NCBI RefSeq assembly: GCF_001748085.1
Contig: NZ_BBZK01000014.1
Span: 1-64,000, forward strand
Origin: Streptomyces sp. TP-A0874
GTDB taxonomy: Bacteria > Actinomycetota > Actinomycetes > Streptomycetales > Streptomycetaceae
Direction: 5' to 3'
Length of the DNA stretch: 64,000 nt
Shown: positions 43,582-51,336 of the stretch, one piece after another
Numbering within the stretch: the stretch's first letter is position 1
Layout of the letters: each line of letters opens with the position of its first letter
Notes under the pieces: model-generated
Databases searched by the model: none
Seen by the model: only the letters and a program-made list of their open reading frames with translations
Told to the model about the DNA's origin: nothing
Program-made: the position numbers and the translations under genes

Positions 43582-44316
43582 TCACCGAAGTTCGTCACCC
43601 ACGGTGGGGAAGACCCGCTGGTACGCCTCGGCCTGCACGATCGACTTGTCACCGCCGTTCCGCACGGCCTGGACACCGCGGCGCAGCCCGAGGTCGGTGT
43701 AGTAGCGCAGGAGGTGCGACTGGGCGCTCATGCACTCCATCGCCTTCTGCTTGCGGTCGAAGACCGAGGTGATGTCGAGCAGCAGGTTCGGCCGGAAGCC
43801 GCACTGCTCGGACTGGTGCGGCTCGAACTGCATGACCTGCGGGGCGCCGATCGGGCTGGTGGTCCGATCGTGCCCCGCGGCCTGCGCCACCTGCCGGGCG
43901 AGCAGCGTCGCCTCGTGCGCGGCGTTGTGGTCCCGGTTGTAGGGGTCGTTGGCCACGTGGGTCAGCAGGACCTCCGGCTGCGCGTCGCGCATCTCGCCGA
44001 CGATGCGCTCCAGCGCGGCTTCGTCGATGCGCAGCGGGTAGTCGCCCAGGTCGAAGAAGGTGATACTCGCACCGAGCGCCTCGGCCGCGGCCTCTGCCTC
44101 CGCCCTGCGGCCCGCCTTGGCCTTCTCCAGGGTCATGCCCTCCTGCCTCCACAGGCCCTGGGACTCGCCGCGCTCGCCGTAGCTCAGGCAGACGATCCGC
44201 ACGTCGTAGCCGCGTTCGGCGTACAGGGCCAGCGCGCCGCCCGCTCGCCACACGAAGTCGCCGGAGTGGGCGCTGATCGTCAGGACGGTGGGACGCTTGT
44301 CGTCGGTGTTGCTCAA
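43582..44316 (-). CDS. galB: 4-oxalomesaconate hydratase (GalB type, PIG-L/LmbE fold)
   Basis: 244 residues from TTG 44316 (LSNTDDKRPTVLTISAHSGDF), with GAAAGG upstream; the frame runs further up without family character. AHSGDFVWRAGGALALYAERGYDVRIVCLSYGERGES is very close to Pseudomonas GalB as I recall it, including the zinc ligands in AHSGDF and the later NRDHNAAHEAT. PIG-L proteins are usually deacetylases, but this branch hydrates 4-oxalomesaconate to 4-carboxy-4-hydroxy-2-oxoadipate in gallate and protocatechuate 4,5-cleavage. First gene of a leftward four-gene operon. Confidence 0.83.
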   Translation of the reverse strand: MSNTDDKRPTVLTISAHSGDFVWRAGGALALYAERGYDVRIVCLSYGERGESQGLWRQEGMTLEKAKAGRRAEAEAAAEALGASITFFDLGDYPLRIDEAALERIVGEMRDAQPEVLLTHVANDPYNRDHNAAHEATLLARQVAQAAGHDRTTSPIGAPQVMQFEPHQSEQCGFRPNLLLDITSVFDRKQKAMECMSAQSHLLRYYTDLGLRRGVQAVRNGGDKSIVQAEAYQRVFPTVGDELR

Positions 44317-44603
44317 GGCGTGGCCTTTCTCGGCGGTGCTGCCGCCGGGCAAGAAGAGGACATGGCCGTCTCCCGGTTCGGGAACCGGGCAGCCGGTGCG
44401 GACCGGAGCCCGAGCGCCCGGTTCACTCAGGGGGTGTGCCGCGACCGGCTCTGCCGGCCCCCAGGCCGGCAACGGTTGCTTCCGCGAGGTGCGCCACCGG
44501 GTACCGAGGGGCGGGGCGCCTGCGTTACCGACGCTATGAAGCGGCGGAAGATCTGGTAACTCGCGAATGACCGGACCCGCGCGGAGCCTTGTCCCGCCGG
44601 ATC

Positions 44604-44616
44604 TACGTCATCCGTC
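44604..44616 (-). promoter_or_regulatory. Island regulatory motif upstream of galB
   Basis: On the plus strand it reads TACGTCATCCGTC. Relative to galB the motif is inverted, but the dyad core (44607-44616) ends 70 bp before a TAGCGT hexamer (44536 to 44531, minus strand). The rest of 44317-44821 holds no gene. Confidence 0.55.
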
Positions 44617-44821
44617 GTGCAGCGGGCGCGGCTGGGCGGGGCAGGAGTGGGAGCCCGCGTGAACTGGGACCGTGGGCCGGGTCGTGGGGTGTCGACCCGG
44701 GCGTTCCGCCTCATCGGTCCGATGAGGCGTCCTCGCCGTCGCGGCGAGGCGCGGTCCGTCCTGCCCCGGCCGCGCGCCGGTCACCGTGGGATCGGTGTCC
44801 GGGCCGGTCGGCGCCGTTCCG

Positions 44822-46156
44822 TCAGCCCTTGCCGCCGCTCCCCGCGGCCACCGCGGGCGCGGGCAGGTCCGCGGCGTCGGTCGGCGCCTTCGGGACGCGG
44901 AGTCCGAGGATCGCCACGAGGCTGATCAGCGAAAGGGCGGACACGTAGCAGGCGATCACCGTGGAGGACTTGGAGGCGTCGAACAGCGCGGTCAGTGCGA
45001 TCGGGGTGATGGCACCGCCGATGACACCACCCATCTGGTAGGCGATCGAGATTCCGCTGTAGCGGACCGCGACGTCGAAGATCTCCGTGAACAGACCTCC
45101 CTGCGCGCCGGCCATGATGCCCTGCACGACGGCCGCCACCATGAAGGCGACCAGGGCCAGCCCGACGCTCTTGGTGTTGACCATGGCGAACATCGGGATG
45201 GGCCACAGCACCGCGGTGAGCGTGCCGATGGTGTAGATCCTCTTCGACCCGAAGCGGTCGGAGGCGAGGGCGGACACCGCGATGGCGAGGACCCAGACCA
45301 GGGTCGACAACAGGATCAGCGTGAGCAGGGTGTTCCGCTCGAAACCGACTTCCTTGGTGCCGTAGGTGAGCATGTAGACGATCACCGTGTAGCCCACCGC
45401 GGGCGGCGCGATGGAGGCGAGGCTGCCCAGCACCAGGTTGCGCGGCTGCTTCCGGAACAGCTCGGCCACCGGGACCTTGCTGACTTCCTGCTTCTGCTTG
45501 ATCTGCTCGAACTCGGGGGCGTCCTGCAGCCGGGAGCGGACCATGAAGCCGATCACGACCATGAGCGCGCTGACCAGGAACGGGATGCGCCAGCCGTACG
45601 ACCGGAAAGCGTCGTCGCCCAGCTGGGACACCAGGAGGAAGGCGAGGTTGGAGGTCAGCACTCCGATCGGGAGACCGAACTGCGCGAAGCTGCCGTAGAG
45701 GGCGCGGCGGCGCGGGGAGGCGTGTTCGGTGGCGATCAGGATGGCGCCGCCCCACTCGCCGCCCACACCGAAGCCCTGGATGAGGCGGAGGGTGACGAGC
45801 AGCAGCGGTGCTCCGATCCCGATGGCCGCGTAGGTGGGCAGCAGGCCGATGGCGAAGGTCGATCCGCCGGTCATGATCAGGGTGAGGACGAGCATCGACT
45901 TGCGACCGATCCGGTCGCCGTAGTGGCCGATGACCGCCGCACCGAGCGGTCGGGCGACGAAGCCGACGGCGAAGGTGGCGAAGGCCGCCAGGGTGCCCGC
46001 CACCGGGGAGAACCCGGGGAAGAACAGATCACCGAAGATCAGCGCCGCGGCGGTGCCGAAGATGTAGTAGTCGTACCACTCGATCGACGTGCCGACGAAA
46101 CTCGCGGCGAATATGCCTTTTCTGGAAGGCGCTGTGCTGCTTGGTGCAGAGGACAC
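44822..46156 (-). CDS. MHS-family MFS transporter, likely aromatic-acid uptake
   Basis: 444 residues from GTG 46156 (VSSAPSSTAPSRKGIF), with GAGGAG eight bases upstream. Twelve hydrophobic segments. The N-terminal GTSIEWYDYYIFGTAAALIF and the loop GDRIGRKSMLVLTL are typical of metabolite:H+ symporters (ShiA, KgtP, ProP relatives). VTLRLIQGFGVGGEWGGA is the family's TM4-5 signature. From context it probably imports a substrate of the island. A motif copy lies 295 bp upstream. Confidence 0.86.
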   Translation of the reverse strand: MSSAPSSTAPSRKGIFAASFVGTSIEWYDYYIFGTAAALIFGDLFFPGFSPVAGTLAAFATFAVGFVARPLGAAVIGHYGDRIGRKSMLVLTLIMTGGSTFAIGLLPTYAAIGIGAPLLLVTLRLIQGFGVGGEWGGAILIATEHASPRRRALYGSFAQFGLPIGVLTSNLAFLLVSQLGDDAFRSYGWRIPFLVSALMVVIGFMVRSRLQDAPEFEQIKQKQEVSKVPVAELFRKQPRNLVLGSLASIAPPAVGYTVIVYMLTYGTKEVGFERNTLLTLILLSTLVWVLAIAVSALASDRFGSKRIYTIGTLTAVLWPIPMFAMVNTKSVGLALVAFMVAAVVQGIMAGAQGGLFTEIFDVAVRYSGISIAYQMGGVIGGAITPIALTALFDASKSSTVIACYVSALSLISLVAILGLRVPKAPTDAADLPAPAVAAGSGGKG

Positions 46157-46450
46157 GGTGGGTACTCCTCGAAACGCCGAAATGACAGGTGGGGTGAGAC
46201 CTCCGGGGAGGTGGCAAGGCCTCACAGGGCTCTGGACGAGTGAGTCCAAGCCCTGGTCAGTGGCCGTGGCGACCAGGACCTCCGACCAGGACGCGGGCGG
46301 GTGTGGCTGCCGCAACGCCCTGGCCGGGACCGGTGGGCGAGGCGAATCGCGGCACCCACGCGGAATCCGAAAGTCGGGACTCCGACTCGCTCGTCCAGGA
46401 ATGTAAGTGAGTCTGGCCGCCACGTCGTGGGTCTTCTGTGGCCAGCCGCC

Positions 46451-46463
46451 TACGTCATGTGTC
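46451..46463 (-). promoter_or_regulatory. Island regulatory motif upstream of the MHS transporter
   Basis: Plus-strand reading TACGTCATGTGTC, between the mdlC stop and the transporter start. The nearest -10-like hexamer toward the transporter is TACATT (46405 to 46400), about 48 bp from the dyad core, so this site does not share the 70-72 bp spacing of the others. Confidence 0.45.
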
Positions 46464-46489
46464 GCGCTCCGTATGACCGGAGGAACCCG

Positions 46490-48094
46490 TCAGCCGAGTT
46501 TGCGCGTCTCAGCCGTGATCGGGAGCTCCAGGAGTCGGGGGCCCCGGTCCGGGGCCACGGCGGCCAGTTCCGCGGCGAGTTCCGCACCGTCGGTGATCCG
46601 CCGCGACGGCAGGCCGTACCCCTCGGCCAGCCGCCCCGCGTCGATGTCGGGCAGGTCGAGCCCGGGCGCGCCGCTGACACCGAGCTGGTCGACGAAGCTG
46701 CGCAGCGCGCCGTAGGAACCGTTGCGCATCACCAGGAAGGTGATCGGCAGGTTCCACTGCACCGCGCTCCACAGTCCGACCACGCCGTACTGGACGGCGC
46801 CGTCGCCCAGCACCGCCACCACCGGGCGGGTGGGGTCGGCCAGCGCGGCCCCGACGGCCGCCGGCAGCCCGAAGCCGAGCCCTCCCGCGGCGGGGAAGAA
46901 CAGCCCGCGCGGCCGGGAGAGATCCAGGTGCTCCCAGAACTGCGCGGTGTTCGAGGTCGACTCGTTGACCAGCCGTACCCCGGCCGGCAGCGTGCGCGCC
47001 ATCAGCGCGAACACCCCGTCCGCGGTGAACGGCGCATCGGCCGGGTCCGGAGCGAGCGCGGGGCGCCGTACGGGCGCGGGCGTCGGCCGCACCGGCGTGG
47101 CGGGGAGCGCGTCCAGTAGCTGGGCGGCGACGGAGGCGACATCGGCCACCAGCGCGTCGCCGAAGGCGGCGCGCGCCGCGGAGGACGGGTCGGCGCTCAC
47201 CGCGACCAGTTCGGTGCCCTCGGGCAACCAGGGCCCCGGCCGGTAGGCGTGGTAGCGGAAGACCGGCGCACCGAGCACCAGCACCAGGTCGTGTCCGGCC
47301 AGGTGTTCGCTGACGCCCGCGATGCTCGGCGGCAGCACGCCCTGCCACAGCGGGTGCCGGGTCGGGAACGGGCACCGCGGGGGCGTGGGCGCCGTCCACA
47401 CCGGTACCGCCAGCCGCTCGGCCAGCGCCACGACCAGCTCGAAGGCGCGCTCGTCGTCGGCCTCGGGCCCAACCACCAGCACGGGGGCCTGGGCGCGGCT
47501 CAGCCGACCGGCCAGTTCCTCGACCACCTCGGGGACGGCGGCCCCCGCTGAGCGCACCCGCCGGGTGGCCAGATGGGCCACCTCGTCAACGTCCACCTCC
47601 TGGGCCCAGTCGTCCAGCGGCAGCGACACGAACACCGGGCCGGCCGGGGGCAGGGTGGCCAGGTGGAACGCCTCCGAGAGCGCACGCGGTACGTCCTGTG
47701 CCCGGGCCGGCTCGAAGGACCACTTGACCTGCGGCTCCGGCACCCGGGTCATCGCGGGTTCGGCGAGCACCGACCCCAGCCCGATCATCGCTCGGGCCTG
47801 CTGTCCCGCGGTCACCACCAGCGGTGTCTGGGAGGCCCTGGCGTTGGCGAGGTTGCCCATCGCGTTCCCGAGCCCGGCCGCCGAGTGGAGATTGACCAGC
47901 GCCGGGCGGCCGGTGGCCTGGGCATAGCCGTCGGCCATCGCCAGCACCGCTCCCTCGTGGAGCCCCAACACGTACCGGAAGTCCGACGGGAAACCGTCGA
48001 GGAAGGGCAGTTCGTTCGAGCCGGGGTTACCGAACACGGTCGTCAGTCCCCAGGCGCGCAGAAGGTGGTAGGTGGTCTCGCGAACTGTTGGCAT
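46490..48094 (-). CDS. mdlC: Benzoylformate decarboxylase (ThDP-dependent)
   Basis: 534 residues from ATG 48094. It aligns with Pseudomonas putida MdlC through its length as I recall it. Active-site residues keep their numbering: Ser26 (GNPGSNELPF), Glu47 (GLHEGAV), His70 (NLHSAAG) and His282 for MdlC His281 (FRYHAYRP). The ThDP/Mg site is GDGAVQYG followed by NGSYGAL. It decarboxylates aryl-glyoxylates to aromatic aldehydes. Mandelate racemase and dehydrogenase are absent, so the substrate may arrive as an aryl-glyoxylate. The aldehyde dehydrogenase gene is divergent from it. Confidence 0.9.
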   Translation of the reverse strand: MPTVRETTYHLLRAWGLTTVFGNPGSNELPFLDGFPSDFRYVLGLHEGAVLAMADGYAQATGRPALVNLHSAAGLGNAMGNLANARASQTPLVVTAGQQARAMIGLGSVLAEPAMTRVPEPQVKWSFEPARAQDVPRALSEAFHLATLPPAGPVFVSLPLDDWAQEVDVDEVAHLATRRVRSAGAAVPEVVEELAGRLSRAQAPVLVVGPEADDERAFELVVALAERLAVPVWTAPTPPRCPFPTRHPLWQGVLPPSIAGVSEHLAGHDLVLVLGAPVFRYHAYRPGPWLPEGTELVAVSADPSSAARAAFGDALVADVASVAAQLLDALPATPVRPTPAPVRRPALAPDPADAPFTADGVFALMARTLPAGVRLVNESTSNTAQFWEHLDLSRPRGLFFPAAGGLGFGLPAAVGAALADPTRPVVAVLGDGAVQYGVVGLWSAVQWNLPITFLVMRNGSYGALRSFVDQLGVSGAPGLDLPDIDAGRLAEGYGLPSRRITDGAELAAELAAVAPDRGPRLLELPITAETRKLG

Positions 48095-48201
48095 GGAGTC
48101 CTCCACGAGGATCGAGAGAAAGGCTCCGGGGGCGAGTGGCTCCCGGAGCCCGCGCACCCTACTAGCCGTTCCGGCCGACGGCCGAGCCGCCGACCTGCGG
48201 C

Positions 48202-48214
48202 TACGTCGGATGTC
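48202..48214 (+). promoter_or_regulatory. Island regulatory motif between mdlC and the aldehyde dehydrogenase
   Basis: TACGTCGGATGTC, one mismatch to the dyad consensus. Toward the aldehyde dehydrogenase it lies 72 bp before TACGGT (48287-48292), the same hexamer used in front of ligA. Toward mdlC a TAGGGT hexamer (48161 to 48156) lies about 40 bp away. Confidence 0.55.
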
Positions 48215-48362
48215 TCGGCCCTGCTCGCCCGAACGCCCCGGACAGATCGGGTCCTCTGCCCCGGGGAGCCGCGTCACGCCTGCGGTTACGGTGGCCCTGA
48301 GCCGGCAGGGAGGCGGCACTCCCCCGCCCGCCTTCCCCGTGCGACGATCCGGAGGTACGCCG

Positions 48363-49835
48363 ATGACACCGCTGAACCAGCCCGACCAGCTGCCCGAGAT
48401 CAGGACCGGGCTCTACCTCGACGGCGAGACGCACGAGGCCGGCGACACCCTGCGGGTGGTCGATCCGGCCGACGGTCAGTCGCTGGTCGGCTACGCCGCG
48501 GCGGCCTCGGCCAAGCAGGCCGAGGCCGCCGTCGGCGCGGCCCACCGGGCGTTCCCCGGCTGGGCGGCCCGCAGCGCCCAGGAACGCGCCGCCCTGCTGA
48601 CCGCCGCACTGGCGCCGCTGGAGGCGGACCGGCCGGCGACGGCCGAGGTGCTCACCAGGGAGAACGGCAAGATCCGGATGGAGTCCGTCATCGACTCCGT
48701 GGTGTTCGAGCACCGTTTCCGGCTGGCCGCTGGACTGGCCGGGGAGGTCGAGCGGGTCACGACCCTGCCGGCTCCGCCGTACCGCACCGAGATCTCCTAC
48801 CTGCCGCTCGGTGTCGTGACGATCATCGTGCCGTTCAACTGGCCGCTGGCGATTCTGGCGGCCGCACTGCCGCAGGCGCTGCTCGCCGGCAACACCGTCG
48901 TGGTCAAGCCGCCGCCCACCGCGCCGCTGGCCACCACCCGCACCGTGCAGTTGGTGGCGCAGGCGCTGCCGCCGGGTGTGCTCAACGTCGTGACCGGCAC
49001 CGACGCCGAGGTCGGACCGACACTGATCCAGGACGACAGGGTGAAGAAGGTCTGCTTCACCGGCAGTTCCCACGGCGGCAAGCGGATCATGTCCATGGCT
49101 TCGGAGTCGCTGACCCGCGTGGCGCTGGAGCTGGGCGGCAACGACCCGGCGATCGTCCTGGAGGACGCGGACCTGGGTCCGGAGGCGATGCAGCGGCTGT
49201 TCAGCGGCACCTTCGACTCCACGGGCCAAATCTGCATGGCGACGAAGCGGCTGTACGTGCACCGCTCCCGCTACGACGAGGTCGTGGAGGGGCTGTCCGA
49301 GCTGCTCGGCGCCGTCCGGCTGGGCCACGGTCTGGCCGAGGGCGTCACCATGGGGCCGCTGCACAGCCCCCGACAGCGGGACTACGTGCGCGAACTGTTG
49401 GCCGAAGCGCGCGCGTCCGGTACCGAGGTCCGGGAGTTGGGCGAGGCGGCTGAGGGCCAGGACGTCTCCCGCGGTAACTTCCTCCGGCCGTCGCTGGTGC
49501 TCGATCCCGCCGACGACGCCCGGGTGGTGGTGGAGGAGCAGTTCGGCCCGACCCTGCCGATCCTGCCGTTCGACGGCGAGGACGACGCGATCGCCCGCGC
49601 CAACGACACCTGGGCGGGGCTCTGCTCCTCGGTCTGGACCGAGGATCTCGACCGTGCCGCGGCGGTCGCGGCCCGACTGCGCACCGGCTACACGTTCGTG
49701 AACGCCCACGGTGCCGCGCACCTGGACGAACGGGCGCCGTTCGGTGGTTTCGACCACAGCGGCATGGGCCGTGAGATGGGCATCGAGGGGGTCCGGGAGT
49801 TCATGGACACCCACTCGGTCAGCTTCCCGGCCTGA
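48363..49835 (+). CDS. Aldehyde dehydrogenase, likely aromatic aldehyde
   Basis: 490 residues from ATG 48363. ALDH motifs: PFNWPLAILAAALPQALLAGNTVVVKPPP (oxyanion Asn and cofactor Lys), VCFTGSSHGGKRIM, catalytic Glu in ALELGGNDPAIV, catalytic Cys in DSTGQICMATKR, and EEQFGPTLPILPF. It oxidises aldehydes to acids with NAD(P)+. Sharing a promoter region with mdlC suggests it acts on benzaldehyde-type products such as vanillin or syringaldehyde; this is contextual. A strong terminator follows. Confidence 0.88.
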   Translation: MTPLNQPDQLPEIRTGLYLDGETHEAGDTLRVVDPADGQSLVGYAAAASAKQAEAAVGAAHRAFPGWAARSAQERAALLTAALAPLEADRPATAEVLTRENGKIRMESVIDSVVFEHRFRLAAGLAGEVERVTTLPAPPYRTEISYLPLGVVTIIVPFNWPLAILAAALPQALLAGNTVVVKPPPTAPLATTRTVQLVAQALPPGVLNVVTGTDAEVGPTLIQDDRVKKVCFTGSSHGGKRIMSMASESLTRVALELGGNDPAIVLEDADLGPEAMQRLFSGTFDSTGQICMATKRLYVHRSRYDEVVEGLSELLGAVRLGHGLAEGVTMGPLHSPRQRDYVRELLAEARASGTEVRELGEAAEGQDVSRGNFLRPSLVLDPADDARVVVEEQFGPTLPILPFDGEDDAIARANDTWAGLCSSVWTEDLDRAAAVAARLRTGYTFVNAHGAAHLDERAPFGGFDHSGMGREMGIEGVREFMDTHSVSFPA

Positions 49836-49851
49836 GTCACTCCCCCCTGCC

Positions 49852-49891
49852 GGCCGTGGTCCCTCGGGCATGGTCCCGAGGGACCACGGCC
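49852..49891 (+). terminator. Terminator of the aldehyde dehydrogenase gene
   Basis: GGCCGTGGTCCCTCGGG pairs perfectly over 17 bp with CCCGAGGGACCACGGCC around a six-base loop, 17 bp after the stop. It marks the right boundary of the catabolic island. Confidence 0.8.
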
Positions 49892-50038
49892 GGGTCCTAC
49901 GGAGGGCCGGGTTCCCGTGGCGTTCCGCCCCCGGTACAGGGGAGACGCCGCAACGGCCCGCGGCGACCGGTGCGCCGGGGCTACCGTGCGGGCATGAGTG
50001 GATGCGATGAGGGCGCGGACGGTCGCCGGGGAGCCCGC

Positions 50039-50578
50039 ATGAGACAGCGGATCCGATCGGCGGCGCCGCTGGCGGCTCTGGCCCTGCTGACCGGGTGCGG
50101 GGGTTCCCCGAGCAGCCATGAATGCACCCTGCGGGACGCACCCGCCGGGATCAGTGTCGAGGTCCGCTCCGAACTGGCGCACACGGTCGCCGAGGCGACC
50201 CTCACGGCCTGCTGGGACGGCGCCTGTCGGAAGCGCTCGCTGCACCTGCGGGAGCCCGGGCCGGAAGAGGCACTGCCCCCCGGGGACCCGGCACTGACCA
50301 CGCAGTCCGCGACCGCCCCGGAGAGCCCCGGGATGAGGACCCCTCCTCCCCGCACCACCGAGCCCTTCGTCCTGCCCGGTTTCGCGCTCGTACCCGACCT
50401 TCCGGAGAAGCCGATACGCGTCACGCTGGTGCTCAGGAACCAGCAGGGCGCCACCGTCCTCGACCAGCGGGTCAGCGTCACCCCGGAGCCCACCTACCCC
50501 AACGGCCGATCCTGCTCGCCGGGTAGTCCGCAGGCACGTCTGGCGGTCACGGAAGGGGGCGCGCTGATCACCCGCTGA
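50039..50578 (+). CDS. Putative lipoprotein of unknown function
   Basis: 179 residues from ATG 50039, which has GGGGAG five bases upstream and starts a proper lipoprotein signal: MRQRIRSAAPLAALALLTGC, lipobox LLTGC at residues 16-20. An ATG at 49994 would add 15 residues ahead of the signal. The mature part has four more cysteines and a Pro/Thr-rich linker; its beta-strand-like pattern (IRVTLVLRNQQGATVLDQRVSVTPEPTYPNG) suggests an extracellular immunoglobulin-like fold. Function unknown. Confidence 0.68.
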   Translation: MRQRIRSAAPLAALALLTGCGGSPSSHECTLRDAPAGISVEVRSELAHTVAEATLTACWDGACRKRSLHLREPGPEEALPPGDPALTTQSATAPESPGMRTPPPRTTEPFVLPGFALVPDLPEKPIRVTLVLRNQQGATVLDQRVSVTPEPTYPNGRSCSPGSPQARLAVTEGGALITR

Positions 50579-50650
50579 CCGCGGGACCCGGCGCCGACGG
50601 CACCGGTTCCGGACCACCGCGGAGTGGGCCGGCCGGGTCCGGCCGGCGAA

Positions 50651-51301
50651 TCAGGCGGGGGCGACCGGCAGGACTTCCGGCGACAGCGCGCCCGCCCGGG
50701 CCGAAGCCGCGGTCATCCGGCGCAGGTGGTGGCGGCGGCAGAGCACCTCGTAACCGATCTGCCCCGCCGGTCGGTTCACGTCGCCGACGACCACCTGGGC
50801 GCCTTCGACCACCATCTCCCCGTCCAGGGTGCGGGCGTTGTGCGTCGCCCGGGCACCGCACCAACACAGCGCCTCCACCTGGAGGGCCTCGATCCGGTCG
50901 GCCAGTTCGATCAGCCGCTGTGATCCGGGGAAGAGCCGGGTGCGGAAGTCGGTGGTGATGCCGAAGGCGAAGACGTCGAGTTCGAGGTCGTCCACGACCC
51001 GCGCCAACTGGTCCACCTGGTGCGGCGCGAGGAACTGCGCCTCGTCGACGATCACGTAGTCGACCTTGCCGCCCTTGGACAACTGGTCGACCAGGTATCC
51101 GTACATGTCCAGTCCGTCCGCGGCCTCCACCGCCTCGGTGACCAGACCCAGTCGGGAGGAGAGCTTCCCCTCCCCCGCCCGGTCGTCCCGGGTGAAGATC
51201 ACCCCGCGCAGCCCTCGGGCCGAGCGGTTGTGTCCGATCTGAAGTGCCAGGGTGCTCTTGCCGCAGTCCATGGTTCCGGCAAAGAAGACCAGCTCGGGCA
51301 T
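50651..51301 (-). CDS. tdk: Thymidine kinase
   Basis: 216 residues, ATG 51301. Type II thymidine kinase: P-loop GTMDCGKSTLALQ, VIVDEAQFL (Asp-Glu catalytic pair), lasso loop GITTDFRTRLFPGS, and zinc-binding CWCG with the later CRRHH. Phosphorylates thymidine with ATP in pyrimidine salvage. It follows the phosphodiesterase gene by 35 bp on the same strand. Confidence 0.93.
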   Translation of the reverse strand: MPELVFFAGTMDCGKSTLALQIGHNRSARGLRGVIFTRDDRAGEGKLSSRLGLVTEAVEAADGLDMYGYLVDQLSKGGKVDYVIVDEAQFLAPHQVDQLARVVDDLELDVFAFGITTDFRTRLFPGSQRLIELADRIEALQVEALCWCGARATHNARTLDGEMVVEGAQVVVGDVNRPAGQIGYEVLCRRHHLRRMTAASARAGALSPEVLPVAPA

Positions 51302-51336
51302 GGTGGGTGGACGGCCTTTCGGTCGCGGGGAGCAGG

